Shown piece after piece: positions 48,270 through 58,751 of a stretch of DNA of 64,000 nt (position 1 is its first letter; every line of letters begins with the position of its first letter). Made by a program: the position numbers and the translations under genes. The stretch comes from Trichostrongylus colubriformis (taxonomy: Eukaryota; Nematoda; Chromadorea; Rhabditida; Trichostrongylidae), in assembly GCA_963978905.1 (NCBI GenBank), contig OZ022256.1:33319426-33383425 (forward strand), written 5' to 3'. The notes under the pieces were generated by a model. It did no database searches and was not told the origin of the DNA. It was given only the letters and a program-made list of their open reading frames with translations.

Positions 48270-48545
48270 AGGGAAGTGAAGAAAAAGTGAATGAAACGGT
48301 CAAAGATACGAAAAATAGGACCCCTTCCTGCCGTTCATTGTCAGAAGAGGCGGGTGGGCTGGGATAAACTAAGGGGCAGCTGTAGAAAAGACGGCTCTTA
48401 TGAAGTCCGGGGGGACTCCTCGTCGGGAATTTCGCCACATATTCCATTCTTGGACCACCAGCTTTCATTTGTGCGACCCAATCCAGAAGTTCTTATTACC
48501 CGAATTGTCTTATCACTGTCTTTAGGGAGAACTTCTTACACTCTC
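48270..48545. repeat. Possible deleted relative of the ~0.5 kb TTAA element
   Basis: Contains AAAGTGAATGAA, AAATAGGACCCC and AAGAGGCGGGT in the order seen in the copy at 3793, and CACTGTCTTTAGGG towards its right side. Termini are not clear, so this is tentative. Confidence 0.4.
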
Positions 48546-48810
48546 TTAGTACCTCCAACGATGTCTTTGGAGAGCGGGTACTCTGAGAAGCTATTTCAAT
48601 TTGCAATAGGCAGTGCTGGACCCGTTTGAAAAGCAGCGGCGGTTGGAAACCACTCTCCCGTGCCGTGTGGCGTGTATTGAAGGTAATTCTTGCAATCAAT
48701 TATGGACAATAACGATGGTGACGTCCGCGCCTCCAAATGGTGCCACTGGACACTGTTCGCTTCGCAGCGGGCCGAGCTGAACGCGGACACTCGATGCAGA
48801 CGACAGCCCT

Positions 48811-49960
48811 TTGGACAGGCCGGTCTACGAACATCCCGTCACATCAAATAGTTTGATGCCACCCAATGGAATTCGTAGAAATGCTACGGCGTTCGCGGGA
48901 ACTGACGCGCACTTGCAAAGCCCGGCAAGTGTGAAAAATATGCGAGGGTCACCGGTGCAAGGACGGCATCGGAGGGCAACTGAGCTAGTCCAAATGATTG
49001 ATAACGCTTGGAAGACGCGCATCGCAACGTTGAATGTCGGATCACTGACAGGCCGTTCGCGCGAACTGGCGGAGGCTTTAGAAAGGAGCGTGTCGACATA
49101 TGCGCAGTGCAGGAAACGAGATGGTCGAGTAACAAGTCAAGGGAATTGGCCGTGGATTCAAAGCCATTCTCTGTGGCAGTCCTAAGCCTCTTAACGGTGT
49201 CGGTATTATCGTCAGGGACCGTTTCCGTGACACAATCGCAAGCGCTGAACGATATGATGACCGTTTGAAGAAAATTATCTTCGTTGTCGAACAGAAACGT
49301 TATCATTTCTTCTCTGCATACGCCCCACAAACTAGCTGCTCGACTCAGTTAAAAATGAATTCTGGAACCGGCTCGACGAGAAGACAGCCGAAATACCATC
49401 AGAGGACGCTATTATTGTCGCGGGAGATCTTAATGGGCACATTGGTGCCACGAAGGATGGCTATAGTTGTCACGGTGGCTTCGGCTACGGGTCACGTAAC
49501 GAAGACGGCGAGCGAATTCTCGAGTACGCAAACTCGCACAGTCCTACAATCGTGAACACGAAATTTCGGAAGCGTGACTCTCATCTCATAACATTCCACA
49601 GGGGGAAAACCAGAACACAGATCGAGCTCATTCTTGTCAGACAGAGAGACCAAGGGCTTGTCACAGACGCGAAGGTAATATCCTACGAAACAGTCGCCAC
49701 ACAACATCGACCGCTGCTGCATACTGAAAATAACACCTCCAAGGATGAAACACTTCGAAGTGAGCGGACCAACGAGAATCAAATGGTGGCAGCTGAAGAA
49801 TAGAGAGTCGGATGTCATTACTCGTGTACGACTACCAAAAATAACCACTGTTGAGGAGACTTGGAAAAGGATAACCGAGTCAATAACGCACGCTGCTCGC
49901 TCTGAACTCGGTACTACGAAGCAAGGTCGACGTAAAATTGACAAGCAAGCATGACTGCGG
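48811..49960 (+). pseudogene. RTE endonuclease (APE-like) domain, frameshifted
   Basis: Segments in three frames together match an RTE endonuclease. They carry TRIATLNVGSLTGRSREL (Asn motif), VDICAVQETRW (catalytic Glu), then after a shift VGIIVRDRFRDTIASAERYD, RYHFFSAYAPQT, IIVAGDLNGHIGATKDG (Asp/Asn motif), NTKFRKRDSHLITF and TQIELILVRQRDQG. Shifts occur near 49080, 49170 and 49340-49390. The endonuclease nicks target DNA before target-primed reverse transcription. This copy cannot make an intact product. Confidence 0.85.
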
Positions 49961-51800
49961 ACAGACGACGTCAGGGGAAACGTGCGTGAAAAGAAGAGAC
50001 TCTATCACTCATTCCTCAATGATAAGACTGTCGAAAACTGGCTGAAGTATCGTGAAGGAAAAACTGCGGCAAAGAAGTCTGTGGCTACTGCTTAAGCTGC
50101 CCATTTTGAGTTCGTCAACGATAGACTTGAAACACGTGACGGGGAGCGATACCTTTACCGACTTGCCAAGGCTCGACATCGCCAAAGCGAAGCTATCGAA
50201 AAGTTTCTTGGCATCAACGACGACCAAGGACATCTCATAATGGATCGCAGGAAAGTGCTGAAGAGATGGCGAGAGTACTTCGAGCAAATATGCACTGAGG
50301 AATTTAGCCATCCACCCATCCCTTCCGCACCACCAACATTTGGTCCTGTCCAGGAGATTGCAGTTAATGAAACTGAAGAGGCCTTGAAGTAGATGAAGCC
50401 AGGAAAAGCGACAGGACCTGATGACATAGCAGCTGATCTCTGGAAGACACGGTACTGAACGCAGCTGAATGGCTCATGAAGTTCTTTAACCAAATCACCA
50501 AAGAGAAGAAGGTTCCCGAAGACTGGCAGAAGAGTTTGACGATTCCGATCTGGAAAAAGAAAGGAAGTCTTGCAGAATGCAAGAATACCGGCCAATCCGC
50601 TTGCTATCTCACAGTATGAAAATTTTCGAGCGTATTGTTGATGGCCGCCTTCGTGTTGTCATCCAACTTTCTTCCAACCAGTGCGGATTTGTAGCCGGAT
50701 GTGATACTGTAGATGCCATTCACGCTGTACGTATTCTGCTGGAAAAACATCGCAAAAAACAAAAACCTGTGCACCTTGCCTTTTTAGATATGGAAAAGGT
50801 TTTTGATCGAGTGCCACAAGAAGTGATATGGTACGCCTTGCGGCAGCGTAACGTTCCGGAAGAGCTTATTGAATGGGTGCGTATACTCTATTCGAGTCCG
50901 AAAAGCCGAGTGCGAACCCCAGCAGGTAACTCGGTGGAATTTCCTATCTCAATTGGAGTACACCAAGGTTCAGCCCTTTCGCCACTCCTTTCATTACTGT
51001 CATGGATACCATCTCACGAGACCTTCGAAGGAAACCCCCCGGACACTTCTGTACGCTGATAACGTCATGCTTGCTTGTGGAGACAAAAAGGAGCTCGAAA
51101 AGGAAGTGCAAGCATGGTGCGATCGCTTGGCGGCGTTCCGACTTAGGTTGAACGTCGGAAAGACTGAATATATGGCGACAGACATGAACGACTCAAGCTC
51201 CATTATGATCAATAGCACTGTGCTTTCGCGTACAACCAGCTTCAAATATCTTGGCTCGACGATTACATCCGACGGCAGCCTGAAGCACGAAGTCAATTCA
51301 CGCATTAGCTCCGCCTGGACGAAATGGCGGTCGGTGACGGGCGTTCTCTGCGACAAGAATATACCAGAACGACTCGAGTCGAAGAACTATAGAAGCGTCG
51401 TTCGCCCAGTCGCGATCTATGGAGCTGAAACGTGGCCAGTCACTAAAGAAGTTGAAGCACGTCTAAGCGTGATGGAGACGAAAATGCTACGTTGGACGGC
51501 CGGAATAACGCGTTTGGAGCATGTTCGGAATGACACTATAAGGCAAGAGTTTGGCGTGGCTCCAATAACTGACAAAATACGCGAAGCCCGGCTGCGGTGG
51601 TATGGCCACGTCCTGCTAGCTAGTGAAAGCGCCATGTGCACAGGCCTTTCTCTCAACGTGAACGGAGTGCGGCCGAGAGGACGGCCCAAGCAGCGCTGGC
51701 TCGACATATTACGTGCAGACTGTGGACTAGCTGGCATAACCCCGGCACAAGCATTCAAATGAGAAGAGTGGCGTCAACGTAAGGAAAGCGGACCCCGCAA
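49960..51800 (+). pseudogene. RTE reverse transcriptase, frameshifted, YADD changed to YADN
   Basis: Recognisable blocks are a linker with in-frame stops near 49954 and 50095, MKPGKATGPDDIAADLW (about 50393-50443), YRPIRLLSHSMKIFERIVDG (from about 50586), FLDMEKVFDRVPQEVIWYAL (first catalytic Asp region), GVHQGSALSPLL, then a frameshift near 50960-51040 before TLLYADNVMLACG. The second catalytic motif, normally YADD, reads YADN, so the polymerase would be inactive even without shifts. The thumb and C-terminal region (TTSFKYLGSTI, VVRPVAIYGAETWP, RPRGRPKQRWLDIL) stays open to a stop at 51762. Two stop codons lie near 50390 and 50457. Confidence 0.88.
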
Positions 51801-52034
51801 TTGAGTGGGACAAACGCTGAAGAAAAAGAAGGAGAAGAATGATGGACAATAACCTCAAGCAGCTTAAGGGCTGAATGTGACTCGGTGTCAGGCAGCGGAC
51901 CAACGCGGCAGGAGTTTGATGCTAACATCTACTTCACGACTACCACTCCGCCTAATGATGCTCAATCTGTACGTATATTTTCTCCGTCCACAGTGTGGAA
52001 ATGAAGGAGTTGAGTGACATCACAAATCCTCCAC

Positions 52035-52111
52035 CACACGCCTAGCGTTGACACGATCTTTACTTACCAAGCCCACACGCCTAGCGTAGACACGACCTTT
52101 ACTTACCAAGC
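52035..52111 (+). repeat. 39 bp tandem duplication
   Basis: The unit CACACGCCTAGCGT(T/A)GACACGA followed by CTTTACTTACCAAG occurs twice with a 39 bp period, about 200 bp beyond the RTE element. Confidence 0.8.
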
Positions 52112-52599
52112 GATTCCAAATTAAAATTCAACTTTATAGCATGTTAAAGGGCATGTTACAGAAATGAAATCATTTTGACTTTTAGGAAAACCAAGCACTA
52201 TCGACATCAAGGATACTGAAGATTCAAACAAATTAAAACAGAGCGATATGGAGTTGTTACCATTCGGTCGCAATTTGGCAAATGAAATAAGTTTCGAATG
52301 AATAATGGCCAAGAACTGAAGATATGTGACAGATGGTGTTTCAGAATTTTTTTTTGATGTATGCACTTGGAGATGTATGTCGTGATAAAGCCGTGCTAAA
52401 TTTGTGGAATTCGGAACAAACGAGGTTTATTCGCCAAAATCAAAGAGGAAATCATACACCTTCACCAGCCACGAGCATCTTACCTTCTAAGAATGTCGCG
52501 TGCTATACAGGCCATATTATCGATTTCCGTTAACTCGGCATGCCGTAATAGAGCGATTGATCTTCTTGGTATGCGCCATATACCTCATTTCGAACCGGA

Positions 52600-52800
52600 A
52601 CCCTGGTGGCTTTGAATGCGATTTAGTCGATGCTGACTTATGGGGTCTGCCGATGTACACCTTGGCGTTCCTGCCTTCATGTACGATTTCGGCATTGTGC
52701 TATCAACCTTGCCCACTCAGGGAACGCAAAGCTTGGTTAGCTTGGGTGGACATTGACAGAGGATACACCACTCGCCCTGCAATTCGGATTGGTAAAATTA
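52600..52800 (+). repeat. Diverged relative of the SINE-like repeat
   Basis: Nucleotide blocks (CTGCCGATGTACA, AAAGCTTGGTTAGCTTGGGTGGACATTGA) align with the dispersed repeat. The open frame 52500-52847 reads KAWLAWVDIDRG where copy 2 reads as KPWLVWADVDAR. The resemblance is at both levels, so common origin is likely; whether the peptide matters is unknown. Confidence 0.5.
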
Positions 52801-52999
52801 TCGATGATACTGTCCATAGAAACGATGAGCTCCACTCATTCATTTAGGAAATGCGCCAGGTAATAGAATTTGATGGAGACAACTCTTGGCTGTTAGAAGT
52901 ACTCAATCAGTCAGTTGTTGTTAATCTTGATATGCAGTCTTACTCTTACTTATTCAGACAATTTTACAGTTACCCCTAGCCACCGCGTGCTTATTGCTA

Positions 53000-53883
53000 T
53001 TAGGTTGATTCATAATAAATCGGACAAGTGGTGGAGATGATTTCTAGAGATCATAACTCAGCAACGAGTTAACGAAAATGGACGCGCGAGGTACCGTTGG
53101 AATGAGTATGGAAAGCTCTTCAAAGTACCGCAGATTAATCACTCCAAAATAGTTTCATTCCGCCACCATGCCGCACGATTTCAAGCCGTCCAGAGACCAC
53201 ATCCGCAACGTCATACTATTTATATCGCTATCTGGCCAGGAACTCGCGGATATCGGCAGACGTCTGAAAGAAGTTCACAAGGAGCATGCCCCTGCCAGAA
53301 GTACAGTGTACTTGTAGCATTCGAAGTTTGCGTCAGGCGACTATTCCATCGAAGACGAAAACCGCGGTTGGAAGAGCGTACACGGCGTAGAGTACTGGGA
53401 GCTGCTCGATAAAGGTACAACAGTAACCGCCGACGTCTACGTTCGTCAATTACGAGAATTGAAGGCAAATTCCAAAGTTCGGTACGACGGCGGTCACATG
53501 TCTACTTCCAGCACGACAACGCGAGACCGCACATGCAATCGACCAAGGAAGAGCTGCTGTCGTACAGCTGGACCATGCTTCCACACCCACCGTACTCCCC
53601 AGACCTGGCCCCTTCAGATTTCCACCTTTTCTTCCACAGCCAAAGCCACCTGGACGGCCAAGACTTCAGAACTCGCTACGACGTCAAGACGGCACTCGGC
53701 AACTTCTTCGAGCTGCAGCCTCCGGCCTTCTGGAGCTAGGGCATCCATGATCTGCATAACCCGTGGCAGAAGGTCATCGATAAAGATGGAGCATATTTCA
53801 AGTGAATCTCAGATGTCGTTAAAGAGTTGTACGACAATGATTAAAATTTGTCAATTTGTCCGATTTATTATGAATCAACCTAA
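53000..53883 (+). mobile_element. Mariner element with perfect 28 bp TIRs, internally decayed
   Basis: Terminal repeats of 28 bp starting TTAGGTTGATTCATAATAA are identical at both ends, and the element is flanked by TA (52998-52999 and 53884-53885). At 884 bp it is shorter than a full mariner. Inside are fragments of transposase in several frames: an N-terminal stretch from about 53168, a C-terminal HPPYSPDLAPSDFHLFF motif at 53583-53633, and a final segment with LHNPWQKVIDKDGAYF before a TGA. Stops and frameshifts separate them, so it encodes no functional transposase. Intact ends suggest it could still be mobilised in trans. Confidence 0.88.
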
Positions 53884-53885
53884 TA

Positions 53886-54916
53886 CATAGTAGCTACAGA
53901 CGCGTACTGCTAGGGTCCAAGCAATAGAAACAGCAATAAATTCCGGACAAAGCCACTTGAGTGGTCGAATTTGGAGGAGCAGAAATTAGAAAGGCAAAAA
54001 AGGGTGAAAACTATACCCTGCATGTTAAAAGACAAATAATCTCTCGACTGTATGAGCGACATCTGCATGCAGGTGAAAAATCTGTGTAAGCTATCACCGC
54101 AATATCTGGAAGACAACAGGGAAAATGTTTGTTAGGCGTTTAATCAGAGCCGCGAAATCCACTGACAGGTTTTGGAACGTCTGCGGGAGCAGGATAATTG
54201 TAGGGTACTTTACCAAGAGTCTCATGGTCTGCAGGGTGCTATTAAAACTTATACATAAAGGGTTTATGATAAATTACTGGTGACCCACGAACAACGACGA
54301 TTTAAGTGGATGCACCATAATCACAGCAAACTCGTGTCCACATTTTGTGTGAATGCGCGGAAAGATGTTATCGAGTGAACTTGCAACATTCATCTTTCAT
54401 CTCACTTTTTCCCAATTCCGACTCTAATTCGTGTAAATTAGGGTTAGGGTTCTAACGAATTTAGGTAGATAGAGAGATAAGCACCTTTAACGATGATTCC
54501 ATACGATCCCTTTTCGATCGTAAAGACGGTGGTAAAGAAGAGGTAATGGGCAGGCGCATGATTTTTATCATTCTTTTTCAATCGGTTTTTTCAATCATTT
54601 ATTTACCAAAAACAATGATAAAGTTCCGCAAAAACGTGTTCAAATGATGAAGCGTCTTCACCATCGCAATCAGGGAGTGCTTCCATTTAGTAATCGTCGA
54701 AACCTCAATTTCCACTACAAAAATATGCAGCCTTGAAAAGCCACATTAATTATTCACCAACTTAATACATTATCTTTCTTCTACCCTCGCATCCTGTTCC
54801 AGCAGAATCCGCGGAGGGTATTATGTGTAGCAGTTGTAGTGGTGGAATCCAATAGCAGCAGCGGAGGAGATTATTTAATGGGCAAAGGTGACTAGCGTTG
54901 CGATCTTCGAGGTTGA
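53886..54916. other. No supported gene; may contain the lost 3' end of the Gypsy element
   Basis: No open frame of note. The 3' LTR would be expected here but no copy of the 57.3-57.5 kb sequence was seen. Confidence 0.4.
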
Positions 54917-55260
54917 TCAAGTGGAGTCGTTACCATCGTAGTCTGATCCATAGCCGCGAATGAAATTAACGGTAGATCGAACACGTCCAGAAGGGTGTTC
55001 GCAGTCCCTACTCGATCTAGCCTGCATTTGGTGGATGGGTCGAGTCCATGCTAGACTTCCACAGCAAACGATGTAATCGTAACAGCCGCACGCGTAGTTG
55101 ACGTCGAAACTCTGTTTCTTCGTTCCATTTCGATGACTGAATTGGGCTTTCACCTTGATTTTTGGGATTGCCATTGCGTTTCCTGGCGACAGCATCAGCT
55201 CGAGTTCAGTCCGTAGCTTACGTCCAAGGAATACAAATGCTGTTTGGATGCAGATGTGAG
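54917..55260 (-). pseudogene. Gypsy integrase C-terminal tail after deletion
   Basis: In the 149-residue frame ending at 54917, the first ~25 residues belong to the reverse transcriptase region. The rest (GRKLRTELELML, then AQFSHRNGTKKQSFDVNYACG) resembles the integrase C-terminal region of nematode Gypsy elements. RNase H and the zinc-binding and catalytic parts of integrase are absent, which implies a deletion of well over 1 kb. Confidence 0.55.
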
Positions 55261-55820
55261 GTGACTGAGTCCTTTGGAGCTGCCATCCCATCTTCTGAAT
55301 GACCTTGATTGTTTTTGGATCAGCGCGTCTCTTTGAGCGTTGATGACGAACCAAGGTAAGAGACATCTTTTTCAGAGAAGGTACACTTCTTGAGTCGAAC
55401 GCACGATCCGTAATCCTGGATTCGGTTGAACATTGCGTCTAATCAAGCGTTTGTTCGTCGATGGCTCAGCCAGTAATGAATATGATGTTGAGGGAGGCAG
55501 TTCGACAACGAAAGCGTCGATGCGTTGCTGAAAGATGCCAGGGGCAGGTTTCACCCCAAAAAAAGTCTGTTGAATCTGTAGAAACACTGGTGTGTATTAA
55601 TCATCAGAAGCTGTTTCGAGTTATCTTCCACTCAGTGCAGGTACGCTTCAACAAGTTCGAGCTGTGAGAAGTAGTGTCCTCCTTTGAGCCTGTACATATG
55701 TCATCAGGGCTTGGAAGCGAACGTTGATGTTGTTCTAGAGCGTCGTTCAGGCCGAATGAGTAGTTTGCGCAGAGTCGGATGGTTCCATTTTTCTTCTGAA
55801 AGCAGGCGATAGGTGCGGCT
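55250..55820 (-). pseudogene. Gypsy reverse transcriptase fragment
   Basis: The fragment starts with KNGTIRLCANYSFGLNDAL and continues in other frames to FGVKPAPGIFQQRIDAF (about 55550). The YLDD catalytic site should come next, but the region is degraded to something like NIIFITG with stops, and is followed by sequence recalling RIQDYGFRV and RADPKTIKVIQKM. The frame at 55372-55587 alone covers the FGVKPAPGIFQQ block. It is a clear relic. Confidence 0.75.
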
Positions 55821-56098
55821 CATTCTGAATGATCAGTGGGAGTCAGAACTCGTGCAGACACTGGGCGGTTTAGTTCCGATGAAATTTTCACTTAGCGGCA
55901 TATGGTACGGGACGGGCCTCCACGAAAACGAGCTTGGCGTTAAACTTCAGAGCGAGTTTAGCCGTCGATTTGGTGTATCGTCCTAGTCCGAGTACAAAAA
56001 CCTTTGCGAACTTCTTTCCAGGTGCGCACAGAGAGGGGCGTGGAAATTGTTTAGCTTTGCAGCAGATATATTGCCGATCGAGCGTTCTGTGTCTATAG

Positions 56099-56338
56099 CT
56101 ACTCGTGTTGGGCGATCCAGTATAGGCTCAGCAGGGATGGCGTATCGGCGACGTAAAAGGTGCTTCGCCTTGTGTAACGGTCGCTAACAAAACTGCACTT
56201 ACAGCATCCGCGCACATTGATAGGCTGATTATTGGTGGACTTCAACGTGAGAAGTGCTTGCTGTAGCTTTGGAGGCCCGATAGTGATCTGGTCCGCATTG
56301 CGCAGCGAGGCAACATCTGCTCTCGTGTCGAGATGCAT
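56099..56338 (-). pseudogene. Gypsy aspartic protease with active-site change
   Basis: The 79-residue open frame contains LDTRADVASLRNADQITIG and ends with VADTPSLLSLYWIAQ, matching retropepsin domains of Gypsy-type polyproteins. The catalytic triplet is normally Asp-Thr-Gly; here it is Asp-Thr-Arg, which should abolish activity. The frame lies between gag and reverse transcriptase as expected. Confidence 0.75.
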
Positions 56339-56419
56339 GCGTACCGTCTTCCCATTTATTTAATGGGCGGTAAATACCGGATACAGTACCGATTCCGACT
56401 TGCGTCGAGGCGATGGTGA

Positions 56420-57141
56420 CGTTGCTTGCAGTTCTCCGCTTGCGCTTCGGGTTCTGCTTTCTCTTCCTTGGGAAATTCTTGCAAGATCATCGCTCACGGC
56501 CAGCGCACTTGCAGTTGTAGCACGTCCTGTTCAACTATGAGCAGCCTTCTGACCAATGGTGTGCTCCGCAGCGAAAGCACGGTTAAGGCGGCTCGCGATC
56601 TCGATTCCTGTGATGTTAAAAGGCATCATCGGAAGGAAACGATCGCTTAAGAAGTGCAGCATCCTGACGGATATCGATGAGATGCTATATCTCAGCCTAG
56701 TGCTCCTTCAGTGCGATTTGTGCGCTGTCCTCCATGTTGCGTAGAACACGTGCACAAATGACAGCGTCCTCTGGTGCAGCAAGTCTACAAATCCACACCA
56801 GACAATTCGTCTGTCCGTCGTAGACATCGTTGAATTCGGCCACGGCATGTCGTTGGTTGACAAGTTCGGTATAACCGCGAAGACACTCATCGTCGCGTTG
56901 GGTTTTGAGGAACTCATACTATCGAGTGAATACGGATGTGTGGTGTTCGGACACCTTCTTGAGGGTTCTGACGGTGTCTACTAGGGAAACTTCGCAAACC
57001 CTCCTGGGGAGAAACGAATTCAGGCAGGCACGTTGATAGTGATTTCGTTACGAATGCGGCTGCCGCGGTGAGTGCTGTTGAACAGCTTGGTTGTGCCGTC
57101 AAAACCATTTTGTCAATGCGATTTATTAGCTCCGTGAGCAT
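56420..57141 (-). pseudogene. Gypsy gag with CCHC knuckle remnants
   Basis: The frame begins MLTELINRIDKMVLTAQ at 57141. Further along, in shifting frames, it has sequence resembling Gypsy gag (a stretch with LVWICRL and EDAVICARVLRNMED around 56740-56800). A zinc-knuckle block at about 56510-56590 reads CFRCGAHHWSEGC followed by a second degraded knuckle CYNCKCAG. These knuckles bind RNA in retroelement gag proteins. Several stop codons interrupt it. Confidence 0.65.
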
Positions 57142-57540
57142 ATTCTAGTGTGTCTTGACTTGGGCGTCCGAAATGGCTCGCAAAATCTCAGCATGCACGA
57201 CAGATTAGCGTGCTAGCATGCTTCCTCGGCTGCAGCAATAGGTAGTTTCTGGCTGTCTTTAGATAGTCCGCGATATAGTCCACTGATCGCCAGTTGTTGT
57301 AATTGTGAATCCAAGAACAGCTAACTGAACACAACAATGGATTATATACTTTAAAGCCTGGTCATATCAGATCACTTCATCAGCTCACACACCGCAACAA
57401 GGGAGCAAGTTATAAAATCAGTGAACAACACTCATTCTACAGCGGTACCTGATAATTGAAAACGGCAACGAGTTCAACAAAAAGTGGAAAACTGAGGTCG
57501 CTATTCATATAGTGTGTAATCGAGGCGGATGTCCACACCA

Positions 57541-57816
57541 TCACTTGTAGATCGTCGTCAACCTTTCTACCACCAACTGCCACCGAATTCTACGATGCGC
57601 TTCGATGAGATGCTTCTCGATCGCAACCAGAGTTGCGCGTGGCTGACCGCTCACAAACGAATGAACAAATGTAAGGGCTTTCTCGAATGTCAAGTCACTC
57701 ACTTTTCGTCGTTTTGCTCGCAACCAGTTTTTTTGGTCGCCCTCGATCTTTCCGGAGTGACAGATTGTCCGAATCCATTCGTCAAAACCATGAGTCCGAT
57801 ATGAATCCCGTGACAT
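57541..57816 (-). other. Unassigned 91-codon open frame beside the Gypsy element
   Basis: ATG to TGA frame with charged, helical-looking sequence (TFEKALTFVHSFVSGQPRAT). It contains a GTGAGT that could be a donor after AKRRK. It lies directly upstream of the candidate Gypsy LTR and may be unrelated to it. No family is recognised. Confidence 0.3.
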
Positions 57817-58183
57817 GGAATTGCTCTTTGATCGTGCTTTAATGTGAAAAACTTTTTCAACTGTGCTCCATTATTATTCCATTGCTGTGTTCCATTATTA
57901 ATGACCACGACTTTCATACTTTCATTATGTTTTGTCTCACGTGAAGAGGAAAGTAGAGATGGAGGTGGCGAGAAGAATAAAAGAAATAACTTCGAAGAAA
58001 ATGGAGCTCTCCGTGCTGCTGCTGCATTTGATCTTCATCAGCGCGATAGTTCTTAGTGATGTGAGACGAAAGACCCGCTCAAGACCAGAAGAAAAATGGG
58101 AGATAGGCGAGACCAGAGTTGGCGACGCAAAGCTCAACCCACACCTTTTTCTTTGAGCGGTCATTATAGACTCATACTTCATG

Positions 58184-58751
58184 TCACAACCTGCCATAGT
58201 TGCTCTCCTGTGAAATCCTCAACTCCACGGGAAGATCTACAAAGGGCATCCACAAGTATAGTAGCACACGGTACCCACGCTTCACATGATGGAAATGAGT
58301 ACAATCTGAATTTTCAAAACAGCTCCGAAGCTCACACTGTTTCCAGTCCGAAAATATGTTTCCACATCCTACCATTCGCCAGCAAAACTGCAGGCAATGA
58401 TCGTGAAACATCTCCTCAGAGCTACTAGAACAGATTGATATACTCAGTTTTATGCTAACGAAAGGATCTTTCATGTGAAGGTCGCAACGAATAGCCAGGT
58501 TTGCCAAATGCTCTTACCCATTTGATATTCACGAAACATAATTTCTTGGAAAGAATGCCTTTTTTCGAAGATCGAGTGATGCGTGAGGTATGTAAAGAAT
58601 AAGTCACTGAACAAGAATTTAATTCATCACGAAGAGAGTGAAAACCAACGTCTATTGCTACGACAAAATAAGAGCCTGCAGAAGATCTCAGAGCCAACAC
58701 AACCCACAGGAGAATTGTGATTTCTGCTGATTTTAAATTTTTGATTTTCAT
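58184..58751 (-). CDS. Putative small secreted Cys-rich protein
   Basis: The ATG at 58751 starts a good signal peptide (ITILLWVVLALRSSAG within the first 27 residues). The frame continues to a TGG|GTAAGA donor at 58518. About 70 bp further, after a TTCTAG acceptor, a frame to 58184 has six Cys in about 33 residues (HCLQFCWRMVGCGN, then KQCELRSCF, SDC). The two parts do not join in phase at that acceptor, so the model needs a different acceptor or has a shift. The plus strand also offers a signal-peptide-like frame at 58001-58156; one of the two is probably a shadow. Confidence 0.35.

Larger units (their letters stand above)
48714..51841 (+). mobile_element. RTE-like non-LTR retrotransposon with 12 bp target duplication
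   Basis: The element encodes an apurinic-type endonuclease followed by reverse transcriptase in one direction, the RTE layout. The sequence ATGGACAATAAC occurs immediately before 48714 and again at 51842-51853, giving a 12 bp target-site duplication. The 3' end is a short A/G-rich tail (GAAGAAAAAGAAGGAGAAGAAT), typical of RTE elements. Total length of 3.1 kb is close to full length for the group (about 3.2-3.3 kb). Coding sequence is broken by several frameshifts and stops. Confidence 0.88.
54917..57535 (-). mobile_element. Gypsy-like LTR retrotransposon, internally deleted
   Basis: Read on the minus strand, gag, aspartic protease, reverse transcriptase and the integrase C-terminal tail occur in the Gypsy order. 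RNase H and the integrase core are missing, so the reverse transcriptase region passes almost directly into integrase-tail-like sequence near 55.26 kb. A candidate 5' LTR (about 57298-57535) runs from a TGTGGACATC start to a ...ACAACA end and is followed by TGGCGATCAGTGGAC, a plausible primer-binding site. I could not find the matching 3' LTR left of 54.9 kb, so the boundaries are provisional. All coding parts carry stops or shifts. Confidence 0.7.

Noticed and set aside
58001..58156. Plus-strand small secreted protein (signal-peptide-like start MELSVLLLHLIF)
   Set aside because: Its continuation lacks a good splice join, and the minus strand offers both a signal peptide and a Cys-rich frame over the same DNA. 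It was kept as an alternative in that entry rather than as a separate gene.
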